Of a stretch of DNA of 64,000 nt, positions 1 through 9,941 are shown piece after piece. The notes below the pieces were generated by a model. It searched no databases and was not told where the DNA came from. It saw only the letters and a list, made by a program, of their open reading frames with translations. Origin of the DNA: Canna indica (lineage: Eukaryota > Streptophyta > Magnoliopsida > Zingiberales > Cannaceae); NCBI GenBank assembly GCA_034359265.1, contig CP136893.1, positions 43,535,501 through 43,599,500 on the forward strand. The letters are read 5' to 3'. The position numbers and the translations under genes were made by a program. The stretch's first letter is position 1. The number at the start of each line of letters is the position of its first letter.

Positions 1-975
1 GGTCGGGCATGAATTTTTTTGAGCTGGGCTGGGAAACGAATTTTTTCAGGCCGGGTCGGGCAGGAATTTTTTCGGGCCTGGCCGAGCACAAATTTTTTTT
101 GGCCGGGAACGAATTTTCTCATGCGGGGTCGGGCATAAATTTTTTGGGCCGAGCCGAGTCAAGATGGGCAGTGCACGAATTTTTTCGGGCAAGGTTGGGC
201 CCGATGCGAATATTTTGGACTGGGCATGAATTTCTTTTCGTGTTAGGTCGGGCTGGGCATAAAATTTTTCGGGTCGGGTCGGGACACGAATTTTTTTGGG
301 CAGGGCTGACCACGAATTTTTTCGGGCAGGGCCAGGCAAGAATTTTTTCAGTCCAGACCGGACACGAATTTTTTTGGGGCGGGCCGAGCACAAAATATTT
401 TGGGCTGGGTTGGGCACGAATTTTTTGGGGTTGGGCCGTGCACGAATAATTTTGGGCCGGGCAAGGCACGAATTTTTTCAGGTCGGCACGAGTCGGGCAG
501 TGCATAAATTTTTTCGGGCAGGGCTGGGTTGGGCACGATTTTTTTTGGGTCGGGCATGAAGTTTTTCGGGCCGGGCCGGGATACGAATTTTTTTTGGGCA
601 GGGCAGGGCCGGGTCGACAGTGAATTTTTTCGAGCCAGGCTGAGCACGAATTTTTTCGGGCCTGGCCGAGCACAAATTTTTTCGGGCTAGGCCAGGCACG
701 AAATTTTTGAGTCGGGCTGGGCACGGAATTTTTCAGGCCGGGTTGGGCACGAATTTTTTCGGACCGAGCCGGGCTGGGACGGGCCGTGCAGTGCACGAAT
801 TTTTTGGTCGGGTCGGACACAAATTTTTTCGGGGCGGGATGGACACGAATTTTTTCGGGCCGGGCCGAGCACAAATTTTTTCGGGCCAGGCTGGACACGA
901 ACTTTTTTGGGTCGGGTCGGGCATAAATTTTTTGGGTCGAGCCTGGGACAAATTTTTTCGGGCCAGGCTAAAAAC
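1..975. repeat. Degenerate GGGC / AATTTTTT tandem array
   Basis: About thirty irregular units of roughly 30-40 bp alternate a G/C phrase (variants of GGGCCGGGCTGGGC) with an A/T phrase (ACGAATTTTTTC). The array starts before the window and decays after the last unit near 960. Long open frames exist on both strands, but they only reflect the stop-poor unit and give low-complexity Gly/Arg/Phe or Pro/Lys peptides. GGGCCGGGC-type phrases are common inside non-autonomous plant hAT elements, so this may be the inside of one. No terminal repeat is visible to prove it. Confidence 0.75.
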
Positions 976-1002
976 TTAGGCCCGACACGATTTGTCTGAC
1001 AA

Positions 1003-1390
1003 ATTAATAATTTTTAATTTTTGTATATTATTGAAAATATATTAAAAAATCTATCAAATGACATCAGATGTAAAATCTGACACTACCATCAGGTTCAGCA
1101 CGCAAAAACCTACAACTTTGATATTTATCTCGTCTTCATCCGACGACTCTACGTCGCCAAAATTAATTATTTTTCAATACTTAAATTATTGCATTTGCAG
1201 CCCACAATCTTGTATTGCGGGCTTTTTGGACTGCAATTCCACTTGCGGGGCCCGCAAATGATATTTGAAATACAAGTTGCAACTAGTAAATGCTGCAAAA
1301 TGATTTTGCAGCCAACCAAACAAATTTGTTATCTAAATGCTGCAACTAGAGTTGCAGCATTTGTACGTGCGGGCAACCAAACGCCCCCTT
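1003..1390. mobile_element. PIF/Harbinger-like transposon end, copy 1
   Basis: The right edge reads CAACCAAACGCCCCC, the reverse of the GGGGGCGTTTGGTTG terminus usual for PIF/Harbinger and Tourist-like elements, and is followed by TTA, the usual 3-bp target duplication. The sequence beyond (cagtaaag...) is the interior of a gypsy LTR; the uninterrupted LTR copy at 6240-6255 has TTTAAACAGTAAAG at that point, so insertion at TTA explains the junction. The segment contains paired TGCAGCATTT / AAATGCTGCA stretches. The other terminus is not in the window. A diverged copy lies at 9276-9663. Confidence 0.6.
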
Positions 1391-1392
1391 AA

Positions 1393-2604
1393 GCAGTAAA
1401 GTTTTTAGCAAAAAGTTCAAGTTCGGAAATAAATGAATCAAGTCCAACAGTTCATTTTAACAAATAAAATCTGAAATGAAAGACATGAACATCCCCAAAG
1501 GACTACAATTCCAAATCACCAACACAAGTGCATGACAAACTATCAAAAACTCGACTACGACACCTAACTAGGACTGCTATGAGATGAATGTGGTTCCTCT
1601 TCCCTCCAACCGCACCAAATGCACCAGCCCACCTCACCGGTCAGTCTCTGCAAAAAAAAATGATAACAAGTGAGTTCAAAGAACTCAATGAGTGGTTCTA
1701 CCAACTCCCACGAGAAACCAAACACAGAGATATAACATATGAAAAAATACCAGTCTCAAATAGGAATAAAGTCACAAGGGTGTGACTAACTGTTAGACCA
1801 TCTGGCCATCACATGCTCGAAGGCATCTAACACTCTAGCGGTGAAGTATAACAAGCAAAAGCCTACCATGACCTAAGGCAACAAATCATACTCAAGGGTT
1901 ACTAGGATAATCAGGATTGGCCAATCCAAACTTATCCTATAACAAAGGAACTCGGGAGCAATTGGGATTTGCCCGTCTGAACTTGCTCTATGAGACATGA
2001 AGGGACAATCGGGATTCGCCCATCCGAACTTGTCCCTTTAAGATATCATATATAGGAATAATCAGAATTTGCCCGACCAAACTTATTCCTTAAATGAAAC
2101 TCGGGAACAATCGGGATTTGCCTGTCCGAACTTGTTCCATGAGAAAACACAAGAACAATCGGGATTTGTCCATCCAAACTTGTTCCAAAAGAGATAACGT
2201 AAGAATAATCAGGATTCGCCCATCCAAACTTATTCCTTTAAACACAGGTTGGGAATTAGCCATCCAACGAACTTAACCTTCCGGGCCAAGCCCGCAATCC
2301 GGCTCCTAACCGAACCTCTCCGTCATTCATAAAGATATAACGCAATATGACCTAAGTCAAGTGTCTCCTACAGTGTCTTGGGGATGTCATTATTGGGAAT
2401 GCTACAACACCCAATACCCGATCCCAACTCCTAGACCCGTAACATCATAAACCCATGAAGTTTTATTTCATAAATAAACTTTATTTGTTGGTTCATAACA
2501 GATTATGCAGCCCCTTTAATTTTAATTATGCAATTAAAATTATCATCACCAAAATTAGGATTTTGTTTTAGGATTTTATTTTCAGTTTACTGTTGAGCCT
2601 AGCA
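1393..2604 (-). mobile_element. Fragment of gypsy element 1 LTR (3' copy)
   Basis: This stretch aligns throughout with 6247-7437, the interior of the 5' LTR of the minus-strand gypsy element, in the same orientation. It should therefore be what is left of the 3' LTR. It lacks the LTR end (replaced by the Harbinger-like insertion at 1390) and is cut at about 2604, where a SIRE-type LTR begins. It retains the hairpin array at 1904-2237 and the TTTTTTTGCAG-like tract near 1640-1660, read on the minus strand. Confidence 0.75.
1904..2237. repeat. Seven-unit hairpin array with covarying stems (copy A)
   Basis: Seven 35-bp units share a conserved 21-nt loop resembling TCGGGATTTGCCCGTCCGAAC, flanked by complementary 6-8-nt stems. 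The stems differ between units yet stay paired: AGGATAA/TTATCCT (1904-1938), GGAGCAA/TTGCTCT (1955-1989), GGGACAA/TTGTCCC (2001-2037), GGAATAA/TTATTCC (2054-2090), GGAACAA/TTGTTCC (2104-2138), then a GAACAA and a GAATAA unit (to 2237). The array lies inside an LTR and is repeated at 6770-7098. Confidence 0.9.
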
Positions 2605-2605
2605 T

Positions 2606-3654
2606 AATCAAATCAAGCTTGAAGGCAAACTCAAGGAATGAGAGATCAAACTAGGATTTCTCTAAGTAATGGCTCAATGAAAGCTTGGAATTGATCAAGG
2701 ATGACTCAATGAAGTGTAGGAGTGATCAAAAGTGTCAAAGGAAGACTCTTATGGCTTCCTATTTATAATCCATGAAGAGAAGGCATGAAACAGGTGGCTC
2801 AACGGACGAAAAACTAGCTGTTTTCGTCGTCGGGTCGATGGCCGATCGACCGGAAGCAAACTGCCGCTTTCTGGCACACTTCAGTCAATCGACCGGTCGA
2901 CCGAATTGGCTACTGCCAATTTTTGGCACTATTCGATCGACCGACCGATCGACCGAAATTGGAAAAATCAGCTAGTTTGTTGATTTTTTTGCTCGTTTGC
3001 TCGTTTCTAGTTCCGTCTTCGCTAAGTCTACTTATATAACATTTATTAAGTTTAAAACATAAATGTTATATAAGGATTACCCCCCCCCCCCCTATTTGGA
3101 TATAATAAAAATATCTAAAAAATCAAAATCCTTAAGAATCAACATCTAGTTTTTGGGGTCTAGTACAAATTTCCAAAAAATGAAAATTTTCTAATCTCCC
3201 GGTTCAAATATGGGGTAGGCTAAAGGCTTCCAAAAACTCCTTAAAAGTACATCGTTATCTAGTTTCTACCCAAGGAATAACTACCGTCATTTTTTGTTTC
3301 AAGAAAATGTGTAGGTCATATAACCCTCCAATGAGCTCCTTAGGCTTAGTGAATTTCAGGACGGTTTCCGGGTTTTCATGTTTTGTGGTTCGGGTATGGT
3401 TTTTGGGTTCTTTGCATCATAAAGAGGATTACATTATATTCTACACACCCTAAACCTAAACTCTAACCTCCCAAAGAATCCCGATCGTCGACGAGCGTCC
3501 TTGCCGATTTCTCATATTTCTTCGATTTTTCCGATCGGGGATGACGTGCGCTAACCGACTTGGAACCTGAAAGATTTCTCAATAAAATATTAGTTCCATG
3601 TTTGTTATCATCAAAACCGAGATTAAGACAAAGGTAGAAAACCTTAGGCCAACA
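2606..3654 (-). mobile_element. SIRE-type copia LTR, 3'-truncated
   Basis: On the minus strand this begins TGTTGGCCTAAGG at 3654 and continues with the ...GATGATAACAAACATGG... signature of the LTRs at 18409-19848 and 46520-48186. It is about 1.05 kb, against 1.4-1.7 kb for those copies, because the R/U5 end is missing. It abuts gypsy RT at 3655 and gypsy LTR at 2604, so it replaces the 3' half of the gypsy element rather than simply interrupting it. Confidence 0.75.
2758..2965 (-). promoter_or_regulatory. LTR U3 cassette (TCGACCG palindromes) and TATA box
   Basis: On the minus strand a TATA-like GATTATAAATAGG lies at 2770-2758. Just upstream, 2833-2965 is packed with GATCGACCG, TCGACCGGTCGACCG and similar palindromic units. 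An array in the same place relative to a TATA box occurs in the other LTRs of this type. Promoter activity is inferred from position. Confidence 0.55.
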
Positions 3655-4414
3655 CATTAGTCAGCCCGTAGGACATTACCAGGAACTCAAAGTGCCCATA
3701 CCTCGATCTGAAAGCAGTCTTAGGGATGTCACTATACCAAATCCTCAACTGATGGTACCCTGACCGCAGGTCAATCTTGGAAAACCACTGAGCCACCTGA
3801 AGCTGATCAAATAAATCATCAATCCTGGGCAGCGGGTATTGATTCTTCACCGTTACTTTGTTAAGCTGCCGGTAATCAATGCACATCCGCATGGACCCAT
3901 CTTTCTTTTTCACAAAGAGCACTGGAGCACCCCAAGGCGAAACACTCGAGCGAATCAAGCCCAACTCAAGCAGCTCCTGCAACTGGGACTTCAACTCCCT
4001 CAACTTAGCTGGTGCCATCCGATACGGCGGAATGGAGATCGGCTTCACCCCAGGCTGCAAATCAATACAGAACTCGATCTCCCTTTCTGGGGGCAACCTT
4101 GGCAACTCCTCTAGAAACACATTAGAGAACCCGCATACCATCGGCGTTCCCGCAATGGCCCTCCCCTCAGCAACAGACACAAAGGCCAAGAAGGATTGGC
4201 AACCATCTAAAAGTAGCTTTCGAGCCTTGAGAGATGAAATGGCAACCAACGAATCCCCCCTTCCCTCACCCTGGAAGATAAACTGGGGCAATCTGGGCTT
4301 ACTAAAGGTCACAGTCTTAGCCCTGCAGTCTACTGAGGTGAAATGGTCTGCCAACCAGCCCAAAATTACATAAAGCTCTAGCATCGGCAGGAGTATCAAT
4401 TCGGCCATCAGCAC
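3655..4414 (-). pseudogene. Gypsy element 1 reverse transcriptase, truncated
   Basis: This is the N-terminal part of a Ty3/gypsy polyprotein RT, which would copy element RNA to DNA. It is readable from the protease-RT linker through [16 protein letters not shown], the [20 protein letters not shown] block and the SGYHQLRI block to [10 protein letters not shown]. The chain stops there because a SIRE-type LTR begins, so the catalytic YxDD box, RNase H, integrase and chromodomain are absent. One in-frame stop separates it from the protease at about 4420. The element cannot be active. Confidence 0.9.
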
Positions 4415-4420
4415 GTGCCC

Positions 4421-4702
4421 CTAAATGATCACCTCGCTGCCCCGAAAGGCTGTCTCTGCCAGCATAGAATCGCCTGTAGGCGTAGACACCACAAGAGGCA
4501 AATCAAGTATAGAGGATTTCCCTGACAACTTAGCAGCAAATAATGCAGACACAAAATAATGCGTAGCACCTGGATCAAATAATACATAAGCAATAGCAGA
4601 ACCATCAACAAGGTTACTTGACACCACTGCCATGGACGCCTCAGTGCCTTCTTGGTTCAAGCAAACACCCATGCAGCAGGCCTCTCTGAACCACCTACTC
4701 AT
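4421..4702 (-). pseudogene. Gypsy element 1 aspartic protease
   Basis: This is a retropepsin-like domain with AYVLFDPGATHYFVSALFA, the D-x-G-A active-site region usual for plant chromoviruses, followed by the TGDSMLAE segment. It sits between gag (upstream on the minus strand) and RT, the normal order in gypsy polyproteins. Its 3' end is a stop that separates it from the RT frame. The homologous domain of gypsy element 2 is at 27607-27867. Confidence 0.85.
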
Positions 4703-4739
4703 TGGCCTCCTCCCGAAGTCTGACCTCTCTAAGCCACAG

Positions 4740-5887
4740 AACCTACTGTCATCGGTGTCTTTCCTCTGGTTTGATCAAGCTGCTGACTGCCCTTACCAGG
4801 ACAATCCTTTCTATAGTGCCTAGTCTGCCCACAGCTGAAACATACCTCTGAACGTCCCCAGCAAGCTCCCTAGTCCTTCCTGTGACATCGGTTATACGGC
4901 TGCGGCCCAGGCCTCCGCTAGGAGCCTCCCGATGACACCCTTGGTCCTGAGCCCATGTGGCATCTGGAACTGTTATGACCTCCACCCTGCATTGGATCCG
5001 CTGTCTTGTGAGTACCCTTAGAGTGAGCTGGCCAACCCCCCGAGTGCTGGGGCCGAAACTTTTTCTTCTGTCATGCCTGTCTGTCGGTACCAATGCCTCC
5101 TTCCGGAGCGCCTCATCTACAAATTGAGCAAAAGAAGTGTCCTCAGTGTAATGGATAAGTCTGACGATCTGCGGCCTCAGCCCCTCGACAAACCTCTTGA
5201 CCCTGGCGGTCTCTATGGCTATCAAGGTGGGATGATACTTCGAGAGTCAAGTGAACTCCATCTCATAGTCCATCACTGACATACTGCCGGTCTGACGTAG
5301 TAGCTCGAATTCTTTCGCCCGTTTGTTTCGGATGCTCAGTGGCAGGTACTTTTCCATGATAGTAGCTCTGAACTCCTCTCTGGTAGGGGGTGGTGCATCT
5401 GTTGCTCTGCAATCCCTCCAAGTGTGAAGTCAATCCTTGGCTGGTCCACTCAGCTATAACATGATTAGTTGAGCGGTCGTCTCAAAAGAACAACCGAGCT
5501 CCCTGCACAACTCATAGCAATCTCCTAGGAAAATGGTGACCTCCGGCCACCTACTGATCTATCCCTGTATACTCCGGTTGCCTGAATGCGACAAAATCTG
5601 CATATGAAGGTGCTCTAGGAACTCTGACCATCGGTGCCACTGGCTAGGCCACCTCCGGTACTGCTGGTACTGTCGGTGCCGGTTGTGGCTGCTGCCTCAG
5701 CTCTTGCTCCCTGCAGAGTGCCTCAAACAGCTCAGCCACTCAGGCCTGCAACGACACAACCATTGGGTCCTGTGCCACCTCCTCCCGGGCCTACGGCGGT
5801 CTCCCACTACCCTGGCCCTTGGTCTCTGCCTCGGCGCTCTGTGGAGTTGCTGCCACTACCGCTCCATGCAGCATTAAAGGCCTCCAT
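4740..5887 (-). pseudogene. Gypsy element 1 gag
   Basis: A degenerate capsid gene. The likely start, Met-Glu-Ala-Phe-Asn-Ala-Ala at 5887, matches Met-Glu-Thr-His-Asn-Ala-Ala of gypsy element 2. A readable C-terminal part (5225-4749) has RVKRFVEGLRPQI and YTEDTSFAQFVDEALRKEA, typical of the retrotransposon gag domain. Several stops and frameshifts break it, and the zinc knuckle is not readable in one frame. Confidence 0.75.
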
Positions 5888-6080
5888 CAATCTGGAATCA
5901 CCAGAAAAATATCATAATTAGACAATTTAATTCACCCCAATATTTTTGCAAACTTAACCACAAGTTGCGCTGAGGTGCAGACTTAGCATATTGATCTCAT
6001 TACATAACCCTACCGTATATCGACACGCTAGCAATGCCCCATACGGTAACAACTCTAGGTCATAGTCAGACCGAACCACA

Positions 6081-6093
6081 TGCTCTGATACCA
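6081..6093 (-). other. Primer binding site for initiator tRNA-Met (element 1)
   Basis: On the minus strand, TGGTATCAGAGCA begins 3 nt inside the LTR end. This is complementary to the 3' end of plant initiator tRNA-Met, the usual minus-strand primer of chromoviruses, and confirms the element orientation. Confidence 0.9.
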
Positions 6094-6096
6094 TAT

Positions 6097-8899
6097 TGTC
6101 ACCCCCCAACTTAGGATCACGTGACCGGCCAGGGTATACGTGCCTATACTCCGCAGCCTAACTCATGCACAAGCCAACTCATAAAAGATAGCGGAAGAAA
6201 TAAATAATTTTTATTATAAAAGAGAAACCAAAACAGATTTCATTTAAACAGTAAAGTTTTTAGCAAAAAGTTCGTACGAAAATAAATGAATCAAGTCCAA
6301 CAGTTCATTTTAACAAATAAAATCTGATATGAAAGACATGAATGTCCCCAATGGACTACAATTCCAAATCACCAACACAGGTGCATGACAAATTATTAAA
6401 AACTCGACTACGACCCCTAACTAGGAATGCTTTGAAATCAATGTGGCTCCTCTGCCCTCCAGCCACGCCAAGTGCTCCAGCCCACCTCACCGATCAGGCT
6501 CTGCAAAAAAAAAAACGACAACGGATGAGTTCAAATAACTCAGTGAGCGGTTCTACCACCCCCCCCCCCCCCCCCACGAGAAACCAAACACAGAGATATA
6601 ACATATGATAAAACACCTATCTCAAATAGGAACAAAGTCACAAGGGTGTGACTAACTATTAGGCCATCTGGCCACCACATACCCGAAGGCATCCAACACT
6701 CTAGCGGTGAAGTATAACAAGCCAAAGCCTACCATGCCCTATGACAACAAATCATACTCAAGGGTTACTAGGATAATCGGGATTGGCCCATCCGAATTTA
6801 TCCTATAATAAAGGAACTCGGGAGCAATCGGGATTTGTCCGTCCGAACTTGCTCCACGAAATGCGAAGGAACAATCGGGATTTGCACGTCCGAACTTGTC
6901 CCTTTAAGATATCACAGGAATAATCAAGATTTGCCCGTCTGAACTTATTCCTTAAAAGAAACTTGGGAACAATCGAGATTTGCCTGTCCGAACTTGTTCC
7001 ACGAGAAAACACAGGAACAATCGGGATTTGCCCATCCGAACTTGTTCCAAAAGAGATAACGTAGGAATAATCGGGATTCGCCCATCCGAACTTATTCCTC
7101 TAAACACAGGTTGGGAATTAGCCCACAATCCGGTTCCTAACCGAGCATGTCCGCCATTCATAAAGATATGGCGCAATATGATCAAAGTCAAGTGTCTCCT
7201 ACGGTGTCTTGGGGATGTACATCTTTATTGGGAACGCTACAACTCCAAATACCCGATCCCAACTCCTAGACCCGTAACATCATAAATTCATGAGGTTTTA
7301 TTTCATACATAAATTTTATTTATTGGTTCATAACAGATTATGCAGCCCCTTTAATTTTAATTATGCAATTAAAATTATCATCACCGAAATTAGGGTTTTG
7401 TTTTAGGATTTTATTTTCAGTTTACTGTTGAGCCCAACACTAGTGCACCCAAATCGAATCTGACTTCTAAAGTGTGACTTATAGATCCAGACTATATTTT
7501 CTGGTCGAAATGACAGGTTAGACGACTATGTTCAGTAAACTATACACATCACAACAGAGATTACAAAATCAGCCCTGAGTTACAATTTCAGCATGAATTT
7601 CCAGCAAGATTGAATTTTCAGCATGTTATGGAAATAATTCCGAAATTCACAGAATATAAATCCTAAATTTCCATCACCACGGATTCATAACATCAAGTCC
7701 ATTGTACAAAACAAATTCATAGTTTGTTAATCAAGATCTAGCAAGCATCTACATCATCATAAGATCAAGACTTCAAGTTTTAAATCAAGAATCCACATCA
7801 AAAACACCCATGGCATCAAGAGAAATCTTTCCACATGCAACATAGATTTATAAACTGAAATTACATATCTAAACACATCTCATACATTGGCATCAAAGGA
7901 ATTTAAATTAAAGAGGTCAATCCAAACCTAGTTTGTAAAGAACATATTAAAGATTTCTTTTAAGCATTTCATCGAACACCTTGAGGGCATCCTTATCTCC
8001 ACCTTGGCCGAGCACCCCTAGGATCAACGAAGGACTGTCGAGCCCCAAAGGGGGGGAGGGGGGTTCGGGCCTCCTATTCCATGGCAATAAGAAAAAGCGG
8101 CAAGAACTCTAGATTCGACGGAAAACCAACAAAAACATCTTGATTTCAAGAACGGCTCAAGAATATGAAAGAAACTTGAGAAAAGGAGGGGTAAAACCAC
8201 TCACCCGATTAGGAAGAAATAAATAGAGAAGGACTTCGAAGCGGCGACCTCCGAATCCGGCCCCAAAGGGTGGCGGCGGCTCGGCTCCTCAAGGGAAGGG
8301 GTGGTGGCTCGAAGGCTCAACGGGGGGAGGGGGGGGGGGGGGGGTTGCTTCAACCAAGCCGGTGGCTTGGCTCAAAGGAGAGGGGAAAGAGGGAGGGATG
8401 GCTCGGTGGCTGGCTTCTTGGAAGTGGCGGCTTCAAGAGAAGGGAAAGGGGAGAGGGGCGGCTCGGCTTGGGTGGCTCCTCTCTCCTACTCGGCTGGGGT
8501 GGCTCCAACAGGGAGTCGCCTAGCCCTAAGGGGGGATTTTATAATCCCCTCCTATTTCCTCCTATCCACACCCTAAATCCGCACTCTCATCAACCTAGAT
8601 CTGTAACCCGCTAACCCAACTAATCCCAGTAGCTCAACATAACCCTATACTAAATACAATCATCAATCACATGCACACCCATGCATTATAATTTAATAAA
8701 TCAAGCACACATAACAGAATAATTAAATAAATTTAATCTACGTAGGGCTGGGAATTGCATAATTCAAACTCCTACTTACCTGAGCTCGCAAGCTCCCACC
8801 GGATCATGAGTCGACTCGGCTCGACCTCGAACTAGCCCGCTAGGGGCTGACAATCACAAATAATAACCCAAATTAAATATTAATATCTAGGATATTACA
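6097..8899 (-). mobile_element. 5' LTR of gypsy element 1 (Tekay-like chromovirus)
   Basis: On the minus strand this begins TGTAATATCCTAGATATT at 8899 and ends GGGGGGTGACA at 6097, next to the tRNA-Met primer site. Its ends match the LTR at 36577-44935. It holds the hairpin array (6770-7098) and a poly-T/GCAG tract near 6480-6510 that resembles a 3' splice site shared with the LTR of element 2. Homopolymer runs (C at about 6558-6576, G at about 8325-8343) lie within it. The outside flank is CCAAC; the partner target duplication is not recoverable. Confidence 0.85.
6770..7098. repeat. Seven-unit hairpin array with covarying stems (copy B)
   Basis: This is the second copy of the LTR array, in the same order and better preserved: AGGATAA/TTATCCT (6770-6804), GGAGCAA/TTGCTCC (6821-6855), a GGAACAA/TTGTCCC unit with one mismatch (6868-6902), AGGAATAA/TTATTCCT (about 6916-6952), GGAACAA/TTGTTCC (6966-7000), GGAACAA/TTGTTCC (7013-7048) and AGGAATAA/TTATTCCT (7063-7098). 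The loops keep the CGGGATTTGCCCG core, itself able to pair CGGG with CCCG. Confidence 0.9.
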
Positions 8900-9275
8900 C
8901 CAACACGATAAAATCATGATCGGGGCACACATTATTGTGTTGGGCCAGGGGATGTAGGTCCGACCCAACCTTATAGCCTAAGATCGGCCCGAGCCCGATG
9001 CGGCGATCCTGTGCCGGACTGGCCATCCCTTTGGGAATCTGGGTCGTGACAGACACGTCCTAATTGGCATTGGGCCTGACCGGGCTCGGGACAGGGCTGA
9101 CTCGAGCACGACCTATTGGAGGCACGAAGATGTTAGTCAAATAGAGGTAAAAGGATAAATATGTCATTTACCCCCCCCCCCCTCTACAATAATTGATCGA
9201 TTACAAGAGAATCAATTCGATCCATAATAATTTTATTTTATACTCTAAATCACTATTTAGTTTAGTAAAATATAT
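8900..9275. other. Intervening sequence rich in GGCCCGAGCCCGA phrases
   Basis: No gene is seen. The first part (about 8930-9125) has GGGCC/GGCCC-type phrases like those at 1-975 and could belong to the same non-autonomous family. It is followed by an A/T-rich stretch with a short poly-C run (about 9172-9182). Confidence 0.4.
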
Positions 9276-9663
9276 TTTATACTAATAATTTTAATTATTG
9301 TATAATACTGAAAATATATTTAAAAAATATATTAAACGATATCAAATCTAAAATCTGATACTACCATTGCGTTCAGCGCGCGAAAATCTATAACTTTGAT
9401 ATTTATCCGGTCTCCATCTGACGACTCTAAGTCACCAAAATTAATTATTTTCCTATACTTAAATTATTACATTTGTAGCCCGCAATCTTGCATTGCGGAT
9501 TTTTTTGCTGCAATTTCATTTGCAGCCTTCAAATGATATTATAAATACAAGTTGCAACTAGTAAATGCTGCAAAATACTTTTGCAGCCAACCAATCAAAT
9601 TTGTTATCTAAATATTGCAACTACAGTTGCAACATTTGCACTTACGGACAATCAAACGCTCCA
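9276..9663. mobile_element. PIF/Harbinger-like transposon end, copy 2
   Basis: This is collinear with 1003-1390, including the AAATCTGATACTACCAT, TTTGATATTTATC and TGCAACTAGTAAATGCTGCAAAA stretches. It ends CAATCAAACGCTCCATAA, a decayed form of the CAACCAAACGCCCCCTTA end of copy 1. The opposite terminus is not identified. Confidence 0.6.
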
Positions 9664-9933
9664 TAAATTATCCGCATATAAAACTAATCATGTATTTATA
9701 TTAGGTAACGTGTATTAATTAGCCATATATGAAATTTATAAAATTTTTATTTTTACATTCAGTCATTACAAGAACGGGAAACAATAAGATTAAGATAATA
9801 GAACTAAGGAAGCCGTAAATGAAACAAAGATTTCATATTTAAAGTAGGTAACGTGCATTGATCAGCTATAACGAAGATTTAAGAGAGTAGCTGCATGTTA
9901 ATGAGATTATCTCCAATTTTAAAAAGCTAATTG
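9664..9933. other. A/T-rich spacer, nothing recognised
   Basis: No coding region or repeat is recognised. Its last bases, AAAGCTAATTG at 9923-9933, recur at 16172-16182 and are the candidate left target duplication of LINE A. Confidence 0.5.
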
Positions 9934-9941
9934 CAAATCAA

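Noticed and set aside
9..979. Several long open frames on both strands in the first kilobase (up to 259 residues).
   Set aside because: They are translations of the GGGC/AATTTTTT array, low complexity, and equally open on both strands.
6558..6576. Long C-run (and G-run near 8325) as G-quadruplex regulators.
   Set aside because: Single homopolymer runs in decayed LTR sequence are prone to sequencing error; no supporting context.
8270..8614. 114-residue Gly/Arg-rich open frame.
   Set aside because: It lies in the G-rich part of gypsy LTR 1 and matches no protein; the homologous part of LTR 3 is not open in the same way.
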